A stretch of DNA of 64,000 bases from Thraustochytrium sp. TN22 (taxonomy: Eukaryota > Sar > Bigyra > Thraustochytrida > Thraustochytriidae): NCBI GenBank assembly GCA_013306675.1, contig JABLUY010000015.1:1-64000 (forward strand), given 5' to 3'. The position numbers and the translations under genes were made by a program. Below are positions 1 through 9,255 of this stretch, piece by piece. The notes under the pieces were generated by a model. It did no database searches. It was given only the letters and a program-made list of their open reading frames with translations, and had not been told where the DNA came from. Every line of letters begins with the position of its first letter. Within the stretch, counting starts at the first letter, position 1.

Positions 1-335
1 GCGGCGGCGGCGGCGGCGGCGGCGGGCCCGGGCGGCGGCGGCCGGCCTGCCGAGCGCCTTGGCGCGGCACGGCGGCGCGCGAGCTGCTGCGGCGGCGACG
101 ACAGGCGCGTCAGCGGCGGCCTGTCCACGTGAGGAGCCGACTTGCAGGCCGGCAGAGTCCGCTGCCCGCCCTCGCGCGCCGCGGCGGGCGGGCAGGCGGT
201 CGGGCGGGCGAGTAGGCAGGCAGGCAGGCAGGCTGGCTGGCTGGCGGGCTGGCGGGCGGGCGGGCGAGGCTCTAGTCGCGGCGACTCGGATCGCGCACGC
301 CCGGAGGACCCTGCCCTGAGGAGCTGGAGAATGTC
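1..335. other. GC-rich leader upstream of the CX3C membrane protein
   Basis: The window opens with a run of GGC/CGG triplets over about the first 25 bases, followed by very GC-rich sequence with short direct repeats of GGCA and GGCGGGC units around 205-265. It is probably the 5' leader and promoter of the gene starting at 336. The overlapping open frames here are Ala/Arg/Gly-rich low-complexity translations and I do not treat them as genes. Confidence 0.5.
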
Positions 336-1697
336 ATGCAGAGGCCCTTGGCCAACAACAACGCAACCCAAGCAGGAGCAGGAGCAGCGGCCGGAGTAGC
401 AGGCGTGGGGGTGGTTGCCGACGACGGCAGCAGAAGTAGCAGCAGCAGCGTGAAGGTTGGCGGCGGGAAGCTCGCGAGCAGCCGCAGCCGCGCCGGAAGC
501 TCCCGGAGCCTGCTTGCGGCCGCCGCAGGGGCTGGCCAGACCATGTCGGTCGTCCCGGACTCGCCAGAGCCAGGCACGCCCGGGTCTGCGTCCTCGCGCA
601 AGGGCAAGGGCAAGGCAAAAACGGCGCGGAGCGGGAAACGATCCGTGCAGGACGGCAACTCGAGCAAGGCGGGCAGTGAGCGGGGGCTTCGTAAGCGCTC
701 GTCGCGCCTGAGCAACAAGCGGCGACTGGGCGAGCCCTCGCTCCGCGCGGCGATCTATGTTATGGTGCACAGCGTGCAGCTCGTTATTGTGGCCATTCTG
801 TCTCTAGTCAGAGGCCGGGCTGCGCGCCGCGACGCCCTGCTCGCCCTGCGACGCTGGTTTGGGGCCGGCAGCGACACTTTGCGTGAGGAACCGCGGCACG
901 CCCTGCGCATGGGCCTGTACATGGCGGTGTGGACCGCGATGGCAATCTTTGGACTCTGGGCTCTGGGCATTGACGTCATTGGCCTCGATAGTGGCCGGTC
1001 GTTGGGCGGGTCGTCGGCGCTGGCCCTGCGCGGAGCAGACGCGGCCGGCGGGATGCCAAGAGTCATGGAAGGCGCCTCATCGGCGGCAGGCGGCGGCGGC
1101 GGCGGCGAGGACGATGACGAAGACGCCATGTTGGAGCAGGGCGGGCAGAGTGCGGAGAAGAAGAAGCTGTCCAAGAAGGAGGAGATCGCCTTCGCGTGCA
1201 AGGAGGTGGATTGCGTCGAAAAGTGTGTTCGAAAGTCCACGAAAAAGTGCTTGCAGAGCGATGGCTGTGTCAAGCAGCGTCTCAGCGCCTGCAAGAAGAA
1301 GTGCCGCAAGGCGCGCTGTGAGGGCCGTTGCAAAGTGGAGCCGGCCACGGGCTACGTGGAGCGCGAGATGAAGACGGACAAGTGCAAGGAGGACTGCCAC
1401 ATGAACAGCAAGTGCATCGAAAAGTGCGAGCGCGAGGGCAAGACCTGCAAGGCGCGCTGCGCCGAGCGCAAGAAGAAGTTTGTCTGCGACCGCCAGCCGG
1501 ACATTCCGTGGCCCTCCGCCCAGGCTGCTCAGGCTGCGGCCGCCGACCCAGGAGACGACGATCTGGATGCCGATGACTCTGACGCCGACGACGCGGGCGA
1601 CGCCGGCTCGGACCCGGACGCTGGCGATGCGGACCAGGAGGACTCCGATGACGGCGGCGGCGATGGCGACGGCGACGACGACGACGGCGAGATCTGA
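336..1697 (+). CDS. Membrane protein with six CX3C motifs and an acidic tail, function unknown
   Basis: The 453-residue protein starts at the ATG at 336. The first 130 residues are Ser/Ala/Lys-rich and probably disordered. Two hydrophobic segments follow, about residues 138-158 and 190-217, which would make a hairpin or two-pass membrane anchor. Residues about 287-388 form a Lys/Cys-rich module with cysteines spaced as CX3C: CVEKC, CKKKC, CEGRC, CKEDC, CIEKC and CKARC, plus further cysteines between them. The last 60 residues are almost all Asp, Gly and Ala. CX3C pairs are known from disulfide-linked helical hairpins (small Tim chaperones, CHCH-like proteins) and from metal binding, but this protein matches no family I recognise. 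It converges on the SMN gene with only 49 bp between stops. It is a convincing gene; its role is open. Confidence 0.75.
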   Translation: MQRPLANNNATQAGAGAAAGVAGVGVVADDGSRSSSSSVKVGGGKLASSRSRAGSSRSLLAAAAGAGQTMSVVPDSPEPGTPGSASSRKGKGKAKTARSGKRSVQDGNSSKAGSERGLRKRSSRLSNKRRLGEPSLRAAIYVMVHSVQLVIVAILSLVRGRAARRDALLALRRWFGAGSDTLREEPRHALRMGLYMAVWTAMAIFGLWALGIDVIGLDSGRSLGGSSALALRGADAAGGMPRVMEGASSAAGGGGGGEDDDEDAMLEQGGQSAEKKKLSKKEEIAFACKEVDCVEKCVRKSTKKCLQSDGCVKQRLSACKKKCRKARCEGRCKVEPATGYVEREMKTDKCKEDCHMNSKCIEKCEREGKTCKARCAERKKKFVCDRQPDIPWPSAQAAQAAAADPGDDDLDADDSDADDAGDAGSDPDAGDADQEDSDDGGGDGDGDDDDGEI

Positions 1698-1746
1698 TAT
1701 ATTTGTGTGCGATGGACAGAGGCGTTCAGACTGGATCTGCTTCACT

Positions 1747-2226
1747 TTACTTGCCCGCTCGAAGCTCCCTGAGCGCCTCAAAGCGCCCGGTCTGGTACCC
1801 TGCGTAGTACCAGCTCATGAGGAGCGCAGCGAGCTCCGGGTCGTCGCTCGGGGGTGGGCCCGCTGGCGGCGCTGGCGGCGCTGGCGGCGCTCCAGACGGA
1901 GGTGCCGATGGCATCGTCGACTTTGCGGGTGGTGCTGGTGGCGCTGCGCTTGTTGCTGCTGAAGACAACACTGCGCTGGCAATGCTCGCGCGGGGCTCGT
2001 GGGCTCCTGCGCCATCCACGTTTGTTGCGCAAGCCTGCGGCGGGTCGACCTCGCGGCCATTCTCAGCCGCGTCAGCCCCATCTTCGACTGACACCCATGG
2101 CCCGGGCTGCGGCGCTTCTCCCGCGCGGGAGGCGCGCTCTATCCTGGTCGGCGCGCCGTCGTGGCTCTGCACGGCGCGCTCGAAGGCGCTGACGATGGCC
2201 GTGTCATCCCAGCGCTCCGCGTCCAT
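1747..2226 (-). CDS. SMN: Survival motor neuron (SMN)-like protein, short Tudor-less form
   Basis: The 159-residue protein starts at the ATG at 2226. Residues 6-19 (WDDTAIVSAFERAV) match the Gemin2-binding helix at the SMN N-terminus, where human SMN has WDDTALIKAYDKAV. Residues 131-150 carry the C-terminal YG box (LLMSWYYAGYQTGRF), the oligomerisation helix, with the SWY-x-x-GY-x-TG core kept. Between them lie a linker and a proline-rich stretch (residues 95-126), as in SMN. There is no room for the Tudor domain that binds dimethyl-arginine Sm tails; the fission yeast protein, also about 150 residues, lacks it too. SMN helps load Sm rings onto spliceosomal snRNAs. The gene is divergent from the coiled-coil gene at 2456 and longer in-frame sequence upstream of this ATG is antisense shadow. 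The two terminal motifs make the assignment strong. Confidence 0.85.
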   Translation of the reverse strand: MDAERWDDTAIVSAFERAVQSHDGAPTRIERASRAGEAPQPGPWVSVEDGADAAENGREVDPPQACATNVDGAGAHEPRASIASAVLSSAATSAAPPAPPAKSTMPSAPPSGAPPAPPAPPAGPPPSDDPELAALLMSWYYAGYQTGRFEALRELRAGK

Positions 2227-2455
2227 GGCAGGCGGCCACGGCGGGCGGGCGAGCGGGCGGGCGAGCTTGCAGGGCGCCGGTGCCGCGTCCGCGTCCGCGT
2301 CCGCGCTGCGCTGCGCTGCGCTGTGCGCGCGAGCTCGTCTCGGCTCTGCCGGCTTGCAGGCCACCGGGCCGCCGCGGCTCGGCTCATCAATTGCGGCAGA
2401 CCCCGGCCGCGCCGGCCGCCCAAACCAAACCGTTTGCTGGCGCGGCCGCGGCACG
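2227..2455. promoter_or_regulatory. Shared divergent promoter region, SMN / coiled-coil gene
   Basis: Only 229 bp separate the two divergent start codons, so the 5' leaders and promoters of both genes must lie here or overlap. It includes GCGGGCGGGCGAG-type repeats near 2245-2265. I see no TATA box. Confidence 0.5.
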
Positions 2456-4246
2456 ATGGCGCAGCCCGGCGGCGGCGGCGGCGGCGGAGGGGGGGCGCGC
2501 GCGGGGCGGCAGCGGCACCAGGAGAACCTGGTGCGGCAGCTCGAGGCGGAGCTGGGCGCGACGGTGCAGCGGCTCGAGGCGCAGCGCGCGGTGCAACAGG
2601 AGGACGCCGAGCGCCTGGGGCGAGACCTGCTGGCGGTCTGCGCGGAGCGGCAGGAGCTGCGCGCGCAGCTGGAGCTGGCCCAGCAGCGTGGCGAGGGCGC
2701 CCGCGAGCAGCTACGCGAGCAGGTCGCCCGCGCGGCGCAAGACCGAGAGGCGCTCGAGCTGCGGCTGGCCGAGGCGGAAGCCGCGGCCGCGGCGGCGCGC
2801 GACAGCGAAGCACGGGTGCTGGCCCAGGCCGCGGCGCTCGATAGCCGCCTCGCCGCAACGCGCGCAGAACGCAAGCTCGGAAGCGAGCAGGGCAAGCTGC
2901 GTGCCGAGCTGGAGCGCAGGGCCGTCGACCAGGCCGACCAGGCAGCGCAGCTACGCGCGACCGTGGAGCGTCTCACAGCGCAACTCGCCGAGGCCGGCCG
3001 CGCGCATGCCGACCAAGACGCAGCTCTGAAGCGCCAGCGTGCCGACCACGCGGCCCTTGTCGCAGACCAACACCGCCTCGCCACCGAAGCTGCCGCCGCT
3101 GGCCGCCTGCGCGCTGATCTTGCTGCTGCGCAGGAGCACGCGCGCGACGCCGCGGAGGCCCTTGCGTCCGCCACCCGGCTCTCTGCCACGCGCGAGAAGC
3201 AAGTGCGCGCGCTGGAGGAGGCGCTGCAGGCCGAGCGCGAGAAGGCGCGCCGCATCGAGACCGCACGCATGCAGGAGCTTGACCTCTTGCGCCACCAGGT
3301 TGACAGTCTGCAGCAGCAGTGTAAGCAGACGGAGCGGCTGCGCGCCGAACAGGTGGCCTCCTTTCAAGACGAGCTCCGCGAGCACCGCGGGCAGACGCTG
3401 CGCCTCACGCGCCAGCTCGCTGACATGGAGGCCGCGCACCACCGATCGCCAAGGGATCGCGTCCGGCGCTACGAGGAGGAAGAGGAGGAGGAAGAGGAGG
3501 AGTATCAAGACGAAGACGAAGGCGAGGAAGGCAAGGTGGAGCTTGGGACCAACGGCACGATCCTATGTGTGCCGGGGCCGCATCCGCCCGTAGTGCCTAC
3601 CGCCCACGGCCCGCAACACCACCGAGTCATCTCTAAGGCACTCGCCGGGGGCGGCGAGGACCTCTGGGCTCTTGTTCCAGACTCGGTGAACCTCCTGACG
3701 CGCCGCGACAGTCTCCTCCATGGCGGCGGCGCGGGCCGGCACGATGAGAGTCGACTTCAGGCCGACTACGTTTCACGAATTCTCGATCTAACGAGCGAAA
3801 GTCTGCGCGGCCCACTGCAAGAGACGGAGGCGGATGGTATGGAGCATCATGATGACGTTGACGAGGAAGTCTCGAGCGACGCTGCGCACAAGGCTGCGCG
3901 TCGCTCGAAGCCGCGCGCACGCCCGGGTACGGCGGTTTCTGCGAGCGCTCCACAGACCGGAAGGACCATTGCAAAGAAGGTGAAGAAGGTGAAGAAGAAG
4001 AAGGCAGACCCGGCATCGCGCAAGCTCCCCACGCCGACGATGCCACCTGAGCAAGCACAACGCAGACTTGGTCCCAAGCCCGTCAAGCCTGATCGGCTCA
4101 CGGGAACGTCCACTATTGCCTCAGCGTCGGTGTCAGGCAGAGGTCCCGGCTCGACGAAGCGGGCCGCGCCGAAAGCGAAGCCCGCCAGGAAGCCCCAAAT
4201 TGATCCTTATGAGAAGCGTCTAGGGTCACCGCGTTGGCGAGTGTAA
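2456..4246 (+). CDS. Long coiled-coil protein with basic C-terminus, function unknown
   Basis: The reading frame is open from 1817, but that upstream part is the complement of SMN; the first sensible ATG is at 2456, giving 596 residues. After a short glycine run, residues about 20-330 show dense heptad character rich in Glu, Gln, Arg, Ala and Leu, typical of a long dimeric coiled coil. A run of Glu (about residues 341-352) follows, then a mixed region with a few hydrophobic patches, then a Lys/Ala/Pro-rich basic tail containing KKVKKVKKKK. Such architecture is common in centrosomal, cytoskeletal or golgin-type scaffolds, but coiled coils carry little family signal and I name no family. It shares a promoter region with SMN. 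Confidence 0.75.
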   Translation: MAQPGGGGGGGGGARAGRQRHQENLVRQLEAELGATVQRLEAQRAVQQEDAERLGRDLLAVCAERQELRAQLELAQQRGEGAREQLREQVARAAQDREALELRLAEAEAAAAAARDSEARVLAQAAALDSRLAATRAERKLGSEQGKLRAELERRAVDQADQAAQLRATVERLTAQLAEAGRAHADQDAALKRQRADHAALVADQHRLATEAAAAGRLRADLAAAQEHARDAAEALASATRLSATREKQVRALEEALQAEREKARRIETARMQELDLLRHQVDSLQQQCKQTERLRAEQVASFQDELREHRGQTLRLTRQLADMEAAHHRSPRDRVRRYEEEEEEEEEEYQDEDEGEEGKVELGTNGTILCVPGPHPPVVPTAHGPQHHRVISKALAGGGEDLWALVPDSVNLLTRRDSLLHGGGAGRHDESRLQADYVSRILDLTSESLRGPLQETEADGMEHHDDVDEEVSSDAAHKAARRSKPRARPGTAVSASAPQTGRTIAKKVKKVKKKKADPASRKLPTPTMPPEQAQRRLGPKPVKPDRLTGTSTIASASVSGRGPGSTKRAAPKAKPARKPQIDPYEKRLGSPRWRV

Positions 4247-4557
4247 AACCCGTTTTCGCGACGCTGTGCTCGCATTGCTCGGCGGCCTCAGGCTGGCCTC
4301 GCATTCTGTTTCAGCCAGGACGACGAGCAGGGTAAACGCTGGTGTCTATGTCGCATTGCGCGCCGGCCACAGCAGCGCCCGCCGCGAGGACCTGGACACA
4401 TTGCAGGTAGCCTCTCGTCGTGGCAGGGAGGCAGCCGCCGTTGCGTCAAGGCAGCAACCCGGCATGGGCTGCGCAGGCTTTATTCCGTCCAGCCACTCGG
4501 TGCTCTTCTTGAGTATGTTTCCTGCGGTACGGCGAACCAAAATCGCTGACATGTGAG
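4247..4557. other. Intergenic stretch with no recognised feature
   Basis: This is the tail of the coiled-coil gene and unassigned DNA up to the PPTase relic. The short open frames across it have no recognisable domain. Confidence 0.4.
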
Positions 4558-4826
4558 ACAAGTTCTGGAGCCTCAAGGTGGCCAACATCAAGTCAATCGG
4601 CATGGGCATCGGCTTTGGCCTGCAGCGCACACCTTCGACCTTGACGAGGCGAAGGATGCGGTGCGGCTCTTCTTAGTCGGCCATCTGGACCACGTGTTCG
4701 TTCGCCTTTCGCGTGGGCGAGCTCGATGACGAGCATTGTGTCGCGGTCGCCGCCCTGCTGAACGAGCCACTAGGCCCAGCCTGGAAGCTTCTGCTGGAAC
4801 CGGATAAGGCCAGACTTTCCTTCTGA
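4558..4826 (+). pseudogene. Decayed C-terminal fragment of a phosphopantetheinyl transferase (copy 1)
   Basis: Translated piecewise, this stretch matches the C-terminal third of the intact PPTase at 56729-57523. It begins KFWSLK, then IKSIGMGIGFGLQR against the gene's IKAIGVGIGFGLQR, then FAFRVGELDDEHCVAVA against FAFRVCELDDEHCVAVA, and ends near LLEPDKARLSF. The pieces lie in different frames with an in-frame stop, the segment encoding VDVRGGGAV is missing, and the whole N-terminal half including the GVD motif is absent. The catalytic WSLKE is changed to WSLKV. It cannot encode a working enzyme. It sits tail to tail with trpA copy 1, the same arrangement as at 44030-44950. Confidence 0.8.
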
Positions 4827-5150
4827 GGACTCCAGGTGGCTCGCAACGCCGCGAAAAAGAGCGCCAGCCACATGCTGGTAGCGGTAGCTCTGCTCTGCCC
4901 TGCTCTGCTTGGCTTGAAGCCGAGCACGACTCGGGATGAATCTCTTTTGTTTTCTTTCCTTTTCCTCACTTGGCAAAAGTGCCAGTGCATGTAGCTATTC
5001 GCGAGTTGCCCGGCGCGGCCGGTCCGTGTCGGACTCCCAGGCCTCCCTCCCCCCTCGCGCAGGGAGGTAGCCAGGCCTTGCTTGAGCAGCGAACTGGCTG
5101 AAGACAGCACGATCAAAAGCCAACTTCCCCGGAGAGTTGCAGCTTCACTG

Positions 5151-5957
5151 TCAGTTGCCGTCAGACGTCACGCTCTTGATGAAGTCGCGCACGGCGTCGC
5201 ACTGCGCGTCCACGCTCTCGCCCGCGCCCTTGATGGTCTTGATCACAACGCTGCCCATGACTGCGCCTGCGGCGTACTGGTAGACGTCAATAACGTGCTG
5301 ACGCGTGTTGAGGCCGAAGCCAACTGCCAGCGGGATCTTAAAGTGCGTGCGAACGCGATCAGTAAACTCTTTGAGGTCCTCCGGCAGCTGATCACGTGCG
5401 CCCGTGACGCCGGTGACGGAGACACAATACACGTAGCCCGAGGCGATCTTGGCCACCTCGGCCAGACGCTTGTCCGTGGACGTGGGCGCGACGAGCGGCA
5501 CGTAGGCGAGGTTGGATGCGGCGCAGAGCTCCGCGAAGCGCACGGCCTCAGGGCCCGCCAGGTCCACCGCGATGAAGCCGCTGATGGTGGCCTCGGCGCA
5601 GTCCTTGACGAGCTTCTCCTCGCCGTACTGCATAAACGGGTTCCAGTAGCCCATGAGGATGACCGGCACCGTTAGGCCCTTGGTGCGCGCCTCCTTGACC
5701 ATGGCCAGCAGGTCCTCCATCTTCATCCCGCCCTGAAGCGCCACGAAGCTCGACTCCTGCACCACAGGGCCGTCCGCCATCGGGTCCGAGAACGGCATGC
5801 CCAACTCAATCACGTCCGCGCCGCCCTCCTGCATCGCCAGCATCTGCGGCACGGTCGCCGCCTTGCTCGGGTAGCCGGCCGTCACATACGGGATGAAGGC
5901 CGCGCGCTTCTCCTCGCCCGCCTTGGCGAAGGTCTTCTCCAGGTCCGCTACCGTCAT
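5151..5957 (-). CDS. trpA: Tryptophan synthase alpha subunit, copy 1
   Basis: The 268-residue protein has the full standalone TrpA length. It cleaves indole-3-glycerol phosphate to indole and glyceraldehyde 3-phosphate, the penultimate step to tryptophan, normally in complex with the beta subunit. The signature IELGMPFSDPMADGP is present with catalytic Glu51 and Asp62 (equivalent to bacterial Glu49 and Asp60), and the phosphate-binding glycine motifs near GFGLNTRQH and the C-terminal GAVMGS are intact. No beta-subunit domain is fused, unlike the fungal enzyme, and no transit peptide is evident. It differs from copy 2 at 42694 by only two residues (Glu versus Gly in the VRFAELCAA segment; Glu versus Asp in GAGESVD). 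A CCG triplet run sits in its leader. Confidence 0.95.
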   Translation of the reverse strand: MTVADLEKTFAKAGEEKRAAFIPYVTAGYPSKAATVPQMLAMQEGGADVIELGMPFSDPMADGPVVQESSFVALQGGMKMEDLLAMVKEARTKGLTVPVILMGYWNPFMQYGEEKLVKDCAEATISGFIAVDLAGPEAVRFAELCAASNLAYVPLVAPTSTDKRLAEVAKIASGYVYCVSVTGVTGARDQLPEDLKEFTDRVRTHFKIPLAVGFGLNTRQHVIDVYQYAAGAVMGSVVIKTIKGAGESVDAQCDAVRDFIKSVTSDGN

Positions 5958-6002
5958 CGTGGCTGCCGCTCGCGTCGCCCACCGCCTCTCCGCCCTATCG
6001 CC

Positions 6003-6045
<43 letters not shown>

Positions 6046-6047
6046 TG
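6003..6047. repeat. (CCG)n microsatellite in the trpA copy 1 leader
   Basis: About 15 consecutive CCG/GCC triplets lie 45-90 bp upstream of the trpA start. The equivalent place in copy 2 (about 42635-42650) has only a few GGC triplets, so the run expanded or shrank after duplication. Confidence 0.85.
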
Positions 6048-6904
6048 CCTGCTGCGCGCCGCGCTGCTCCAGTCTATGTTGCTGCTCCAAGCCTGACTGC
6101 AGGCTGGCCTCAGCTGGCGCGCGCCGGTGCGTGGTGGGTGCAGTGCACGAACAGCGCGCGGCGGGCTATCTTGACATAGGCAGGCCTCTGGTAGTTACCT
6201 TTGGCGCCGAGGCGCGCCGCTGGCTTGCAGGAGAGCCGCCCCGCGGACCAGACTTGACCTCAAAACACTAATAAGTAGCAGATGCTTTGGCGACGCAGGA
6301 GTTCGCCCTTTCTCTGGGGAGTCGCTCGGATGCTGGCCTGGCAGTGAGACGGCAGTGATCGCGAGTTGGACGTGCAAGCTTCCCTTCCTCACCTCGGCGG
6401 CGAAAAGCGTGGCGAAGAGCCTGATGCCCCAGCAGACGGTGTCCAAGGCACAACACAATCAACTTATGACGCCGTAGACGCAGACAGCCTCGCGTCACGG
6501 TACAGGCAGCTTTGCCTTGAGAACAGTGCGGGCATGCAAATCTCCAGCTTGTACGACTGCGAGCGAACTAGCCCGGGAGCAACCCATCGTCCTAGGCTCA
6601 CTGTCAAGACGATGGGGCTTGGACAAAGTAACCTGCCTCACTATCACTGTCACAACCACCAGAGATTGCAGCAACCAGCGCTCTTCATGTTGGCTACGTG
6701 CTTGCGTACTGGTGGCGAGCTTCGTGGCGGCGACGATGCTGGCTGAGATAATGTTTGTCTCGGTGCTGGCGTCTGTGTAGTGCGCGGCGGACGCGCCGTG
6801 CACTAGTTGAGCCGTGAGCGAAGGGCATCGTTCACTCTTCCCGTGTCGGTGTCCGAGGAAAAGCGCAAGCAGGTGGCCAAGCCGGCCACGCAGAGCGCGG
6901 ACAC

Positions 6905-7335
6905 TGGTTTCAGCTGGAAGACCACCTCTTAGCGCGCCGCCCAGTGCCTTCACGACGGCGCGGCCTCGTGGGCGGTTTCCAAGACAACACCAAGGACGCG
7001 ATTGAGATTGGCTCCAACCATTGGCAACCGCATGTCGATCGGCAGTGGACGCACGGCGTGAACGTAGGCCATGGCATGATGGTCTGGTCGCTCATGTATC
7101 GGCAGACCGGCGACGCGTCATGGTGGGGGCGCGGGCACGCTGCATGGGACCGCATCATGAAGCTACATGGACAGGCCACCGGTGTTTTCACGGGCGACGA
7201 ATGTCTGAGCGGGCGCACGCCAGACCGTGGCACAGAGACTTGCACGGTGGTGGAGATCATGAATTCGGCCGCCACCATGTTTATGGCGTCTGGCGAATCT
7301 GCCTACATGGACCGGGTCGCACCATGCGTGTATCT
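6905..7335 (+). pseudogene. GH127 / DUF1680-like glycoside hydrolase fragment
   Basis: One frame reads SNHWQPHVDRQWTHGVN, then GHGMMVWSLMYRQTGDASWW, HGQATGVFTGDECLSGRTP and RGTETCTVVEIMNSAATMF. This order and spacing recall the central part of the GH127 (DUF1680, beta-L-arabinofuranosidase-type) family, where a GDE-x-L-x-G-R-x-P-x-x-GTE-x-C-x-VVE block holds catalytic Glu and Cys residues. Only about 130 residues are readable; the frame ends in low complexity after about 7330 and nothing matching the rest of the roughly 600-residue family precedes it in one frame. I read it as a relic; an exon of a heavily spliced gene is possible but unlikely here. Confidence 0.55.
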
Positions 7336-8070
7336 CTACCGGGCGCGGCGGAGGCCCAGACGGTGAGGTGCGAGAGGCAAACACGCTCGGCCAATCGGGC
7401 GCCCTCGCGGGCTTAGGCGGCGGCGGCGCGCGGCGGCGGAGCGAGGGAGGGTCGTTTGGTCGACACGCGTGTGGAGGCGCTGATCATGGGCGTCTCGCGC
7501 TTTGGAGAGCTGATCGGCAAGCATGCGCCTCGATCGGCATTGACGGAGTTCTGGACAAAGCCGATCGATCAGGTGCGCATCGTCTTCGACTTCGGTGCCG
7601 CCTTTGCGGCGTGCAAGAGCGTGAATATGCTTCTCTCCTGCTGTCGTCGTCCGCGTGCCGCTCTCGCACGTCACCAAGCACAGCAGAGCAACCGACTGCG
7701 CAGCGCTGAAGCGCTGCAAGCCTGAGCCGGCGGCCGTACTACTAACGTTATTTGGCTCGCCTTAGGGCCAACGACGCCAACCGAAAAAAAACTCTTCCGG
7801 AAAGTTGAACTTTGAAATCCTTCATGGTGCTGGCTCGGAAAAGTCCTCACTCGCGCCCTACGAATACCAATGAGTCCCTGCCAAGACTGCCTTGGCTCAC
7901 CGTCAAGAGGCGCGAGGTCTCACCTCCTACAATCATGAACATCGCTCTCCGTACACTGACCAAGCGCTGGGAACAACGAGACAAACCAAAACAAGAAGAG
8001 AAAGAGTCAACCGCGCAAAGTGCGTTACGCCAAAGAAATCGGAATAGAAGGGGATAGGGAAGAACGGCAC
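7336..8070. other. Intergenic stretch with a weak unassigned reading frame
   Basis: A plus-strand frame over about 7456-7665 (VDTRVEALIMGVSRFGEL and onward) looks protein-like but short and matches nothing I know; it could be another relic. The rest, up to the RPS3A stop at 8071, is less GC-rich and probably holds the RPS3A 3' end. Confidence 0.3.
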
Positions 8071-9135
8071 TCACAGACGACCACCCGAGCCCTCAAGCTG
8101 AGTCTCCTCGACGGCCGGGTCCTCGCGGTCGACGGCAGCGCCGACGTCGGCGCCGGACTCCTGGTGCTGCTCCATGAGACGCGAGAGGTCGAAGCGGGGC
8201 TTCTTGAGGATCTTGACCTTGCGGATGGCGGCGTCCCTGCACGGGAAGATGCCCTCGACGGCCTTCTCGATCTCCTTGCCGATGGTCTCGGGGAGAAGCT
8301 TGGCCACGAGCTCCTTGAGGTCGCACTTGGCCGCCTCGTCCTGGATAACCTGCACCATCTTTGCCCGAATAAGGCGGGCCTGGCCGGTCTGGCAGTAGCA
8401 GGCCTTGGCCATGGAGTTCCGCTGCTTGCGGGTGAAGGTGATGGCGAAGAGGCGCACGGTGTAGCCGTCCGTGGTGCGGACGTCCACACGGCCCTCAATC
8501 AGGGTCACGCGCTTCTTGATGAGCGAGCAGAGCTTGTCGCGGGTCAGGCAGAGGCCGTGGAAGGTGGTCAGCACGTTGTCGCCCTGGACATCCTCGGCGG
8601 CGAGCTTGATCTTGACGTGGCCCATGTCCGGGTTGTTCTGCAGGTCGGCCAGGCTCACCTCGAAGATGCGGCCCTTGATCTGCTCAGAGGCGATCTTGGT
8701 GCCGGTGGTGCGCGTGCACGGCGACTTGCCAGCATCGCGGTTCGAGAACACGTTCGGGGCCTTGACGGTGTACCTGTGCAGGACGTAGAGCACGCGCGAC
8801 GCTGTCAGTCTCTGTGTCCATGGATCATTCGTCTCCTCTCGGCGCCACGACGGAAGGTGTCCAGCGCCGGCAACGAGCGAGCGACGCCCGCTCGCCTACA
8901 ACATCCCAGGCGCGTCGTCCGCCCGCCCGCCCGCCCGCCCGCCAGCTGGCCTGGCGCCCGCGTCCAGCCACCAGCATAGCCGCCATCCCCAGGCTCATGG
9001 GCGCCTCGCCTCGCCGCCCGCCCGCGCGCCGTCGACGCCGCCGCCGCTCACGTACCAGTCCTTGCGCGTGAAGGGGTCGACGACCTTCTTCTTCTTGCCC
9101 TTCTTGCCGAGCTTGCGGTTCTTGCCGACCGCCAT
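8071..9135 (-). CDS. RPS3A: 40S ribosomal protein S3a (eS1), two exons
   Basis: Exon 1 is 9135-9056 (start [20 protein letters not shown]) and exon 2 is 8773-8071; together they encode 260 residues, against about 264 in animals. The intron (8774-9055, 282 bp) has a GTACGT donor and a CTGCACAG acceptor; joining gives ...[12 protein letters not shown], matching the conserved KDWYDVKAPAMF of the family. Downstream, [37 protein letters not shown] and [12 protein letters not shown] are diagnostic. eS1 is a core protein of the small ribosomal subunit near the mRNA exit. The C-terminal tail is Glu/Asp/Gly-rich and divergent, as usual. I looked for box C/D motifs in the intron and saw no convincing snoRNA. 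Confidence 0.95.
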
Positions 9136-9255
9136 GGTGCCCGCCGCGAGCAGCCGCCGCGCCAAACCGATTTGACTGCGCCGCCCTGCTGCCGCCGCCG
9201 CCGCCGCCTCTCCTTCCCCGCCACCACCCAGCCGCCCGTGCCAGCCGCGTTCCCG

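Larger units (their letters stand above)
4555..6700. repeat. Inverted segmental duplication, copy 1 (trpA block)
   Basis: Read on the minus strand, this block matches about 41975-44345 on the plus strand. Shared order: a 0.4 kb upstream segment (here about 6280-6690), the GC-rich trpA leader, trpA, a 0.3 kb spacer, and the PPTase relic. Non-coding parts align with many substitutions and indels; the coding part is far better kept. Landmarks shared by both are a run reading CTCCCGGGCTAGTTCGCTCG on the minus strand near 6570, and the GAGGAAAAGGAAA motif near 4960. Edges are estimated by eye. Confidence 0.8.

Noticed and set aside
1817-2455. N-terminal extension of the coiled-coil protein
   Set aside because: This part is the complement of SMN and lacks heptads; the first good ATG is at 2456.
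2227-3270. Long N-terminal extension of SMN
   Set aside because: It is the complement of the coiled-coil gene; the SMN N-terminal motif starts right after the ATG at 2226.
8020-8979. 319-codon plus-strand frame over RPS3A
   Set aside because: Antisense shadow of RPS3A exon 2 and its intron.
8774-9055. snoRNA inside the RPS3A intron
   Set aside because: Some animal RPS3A introns host one, but I found no paired C and D boxes with terminal stem here.
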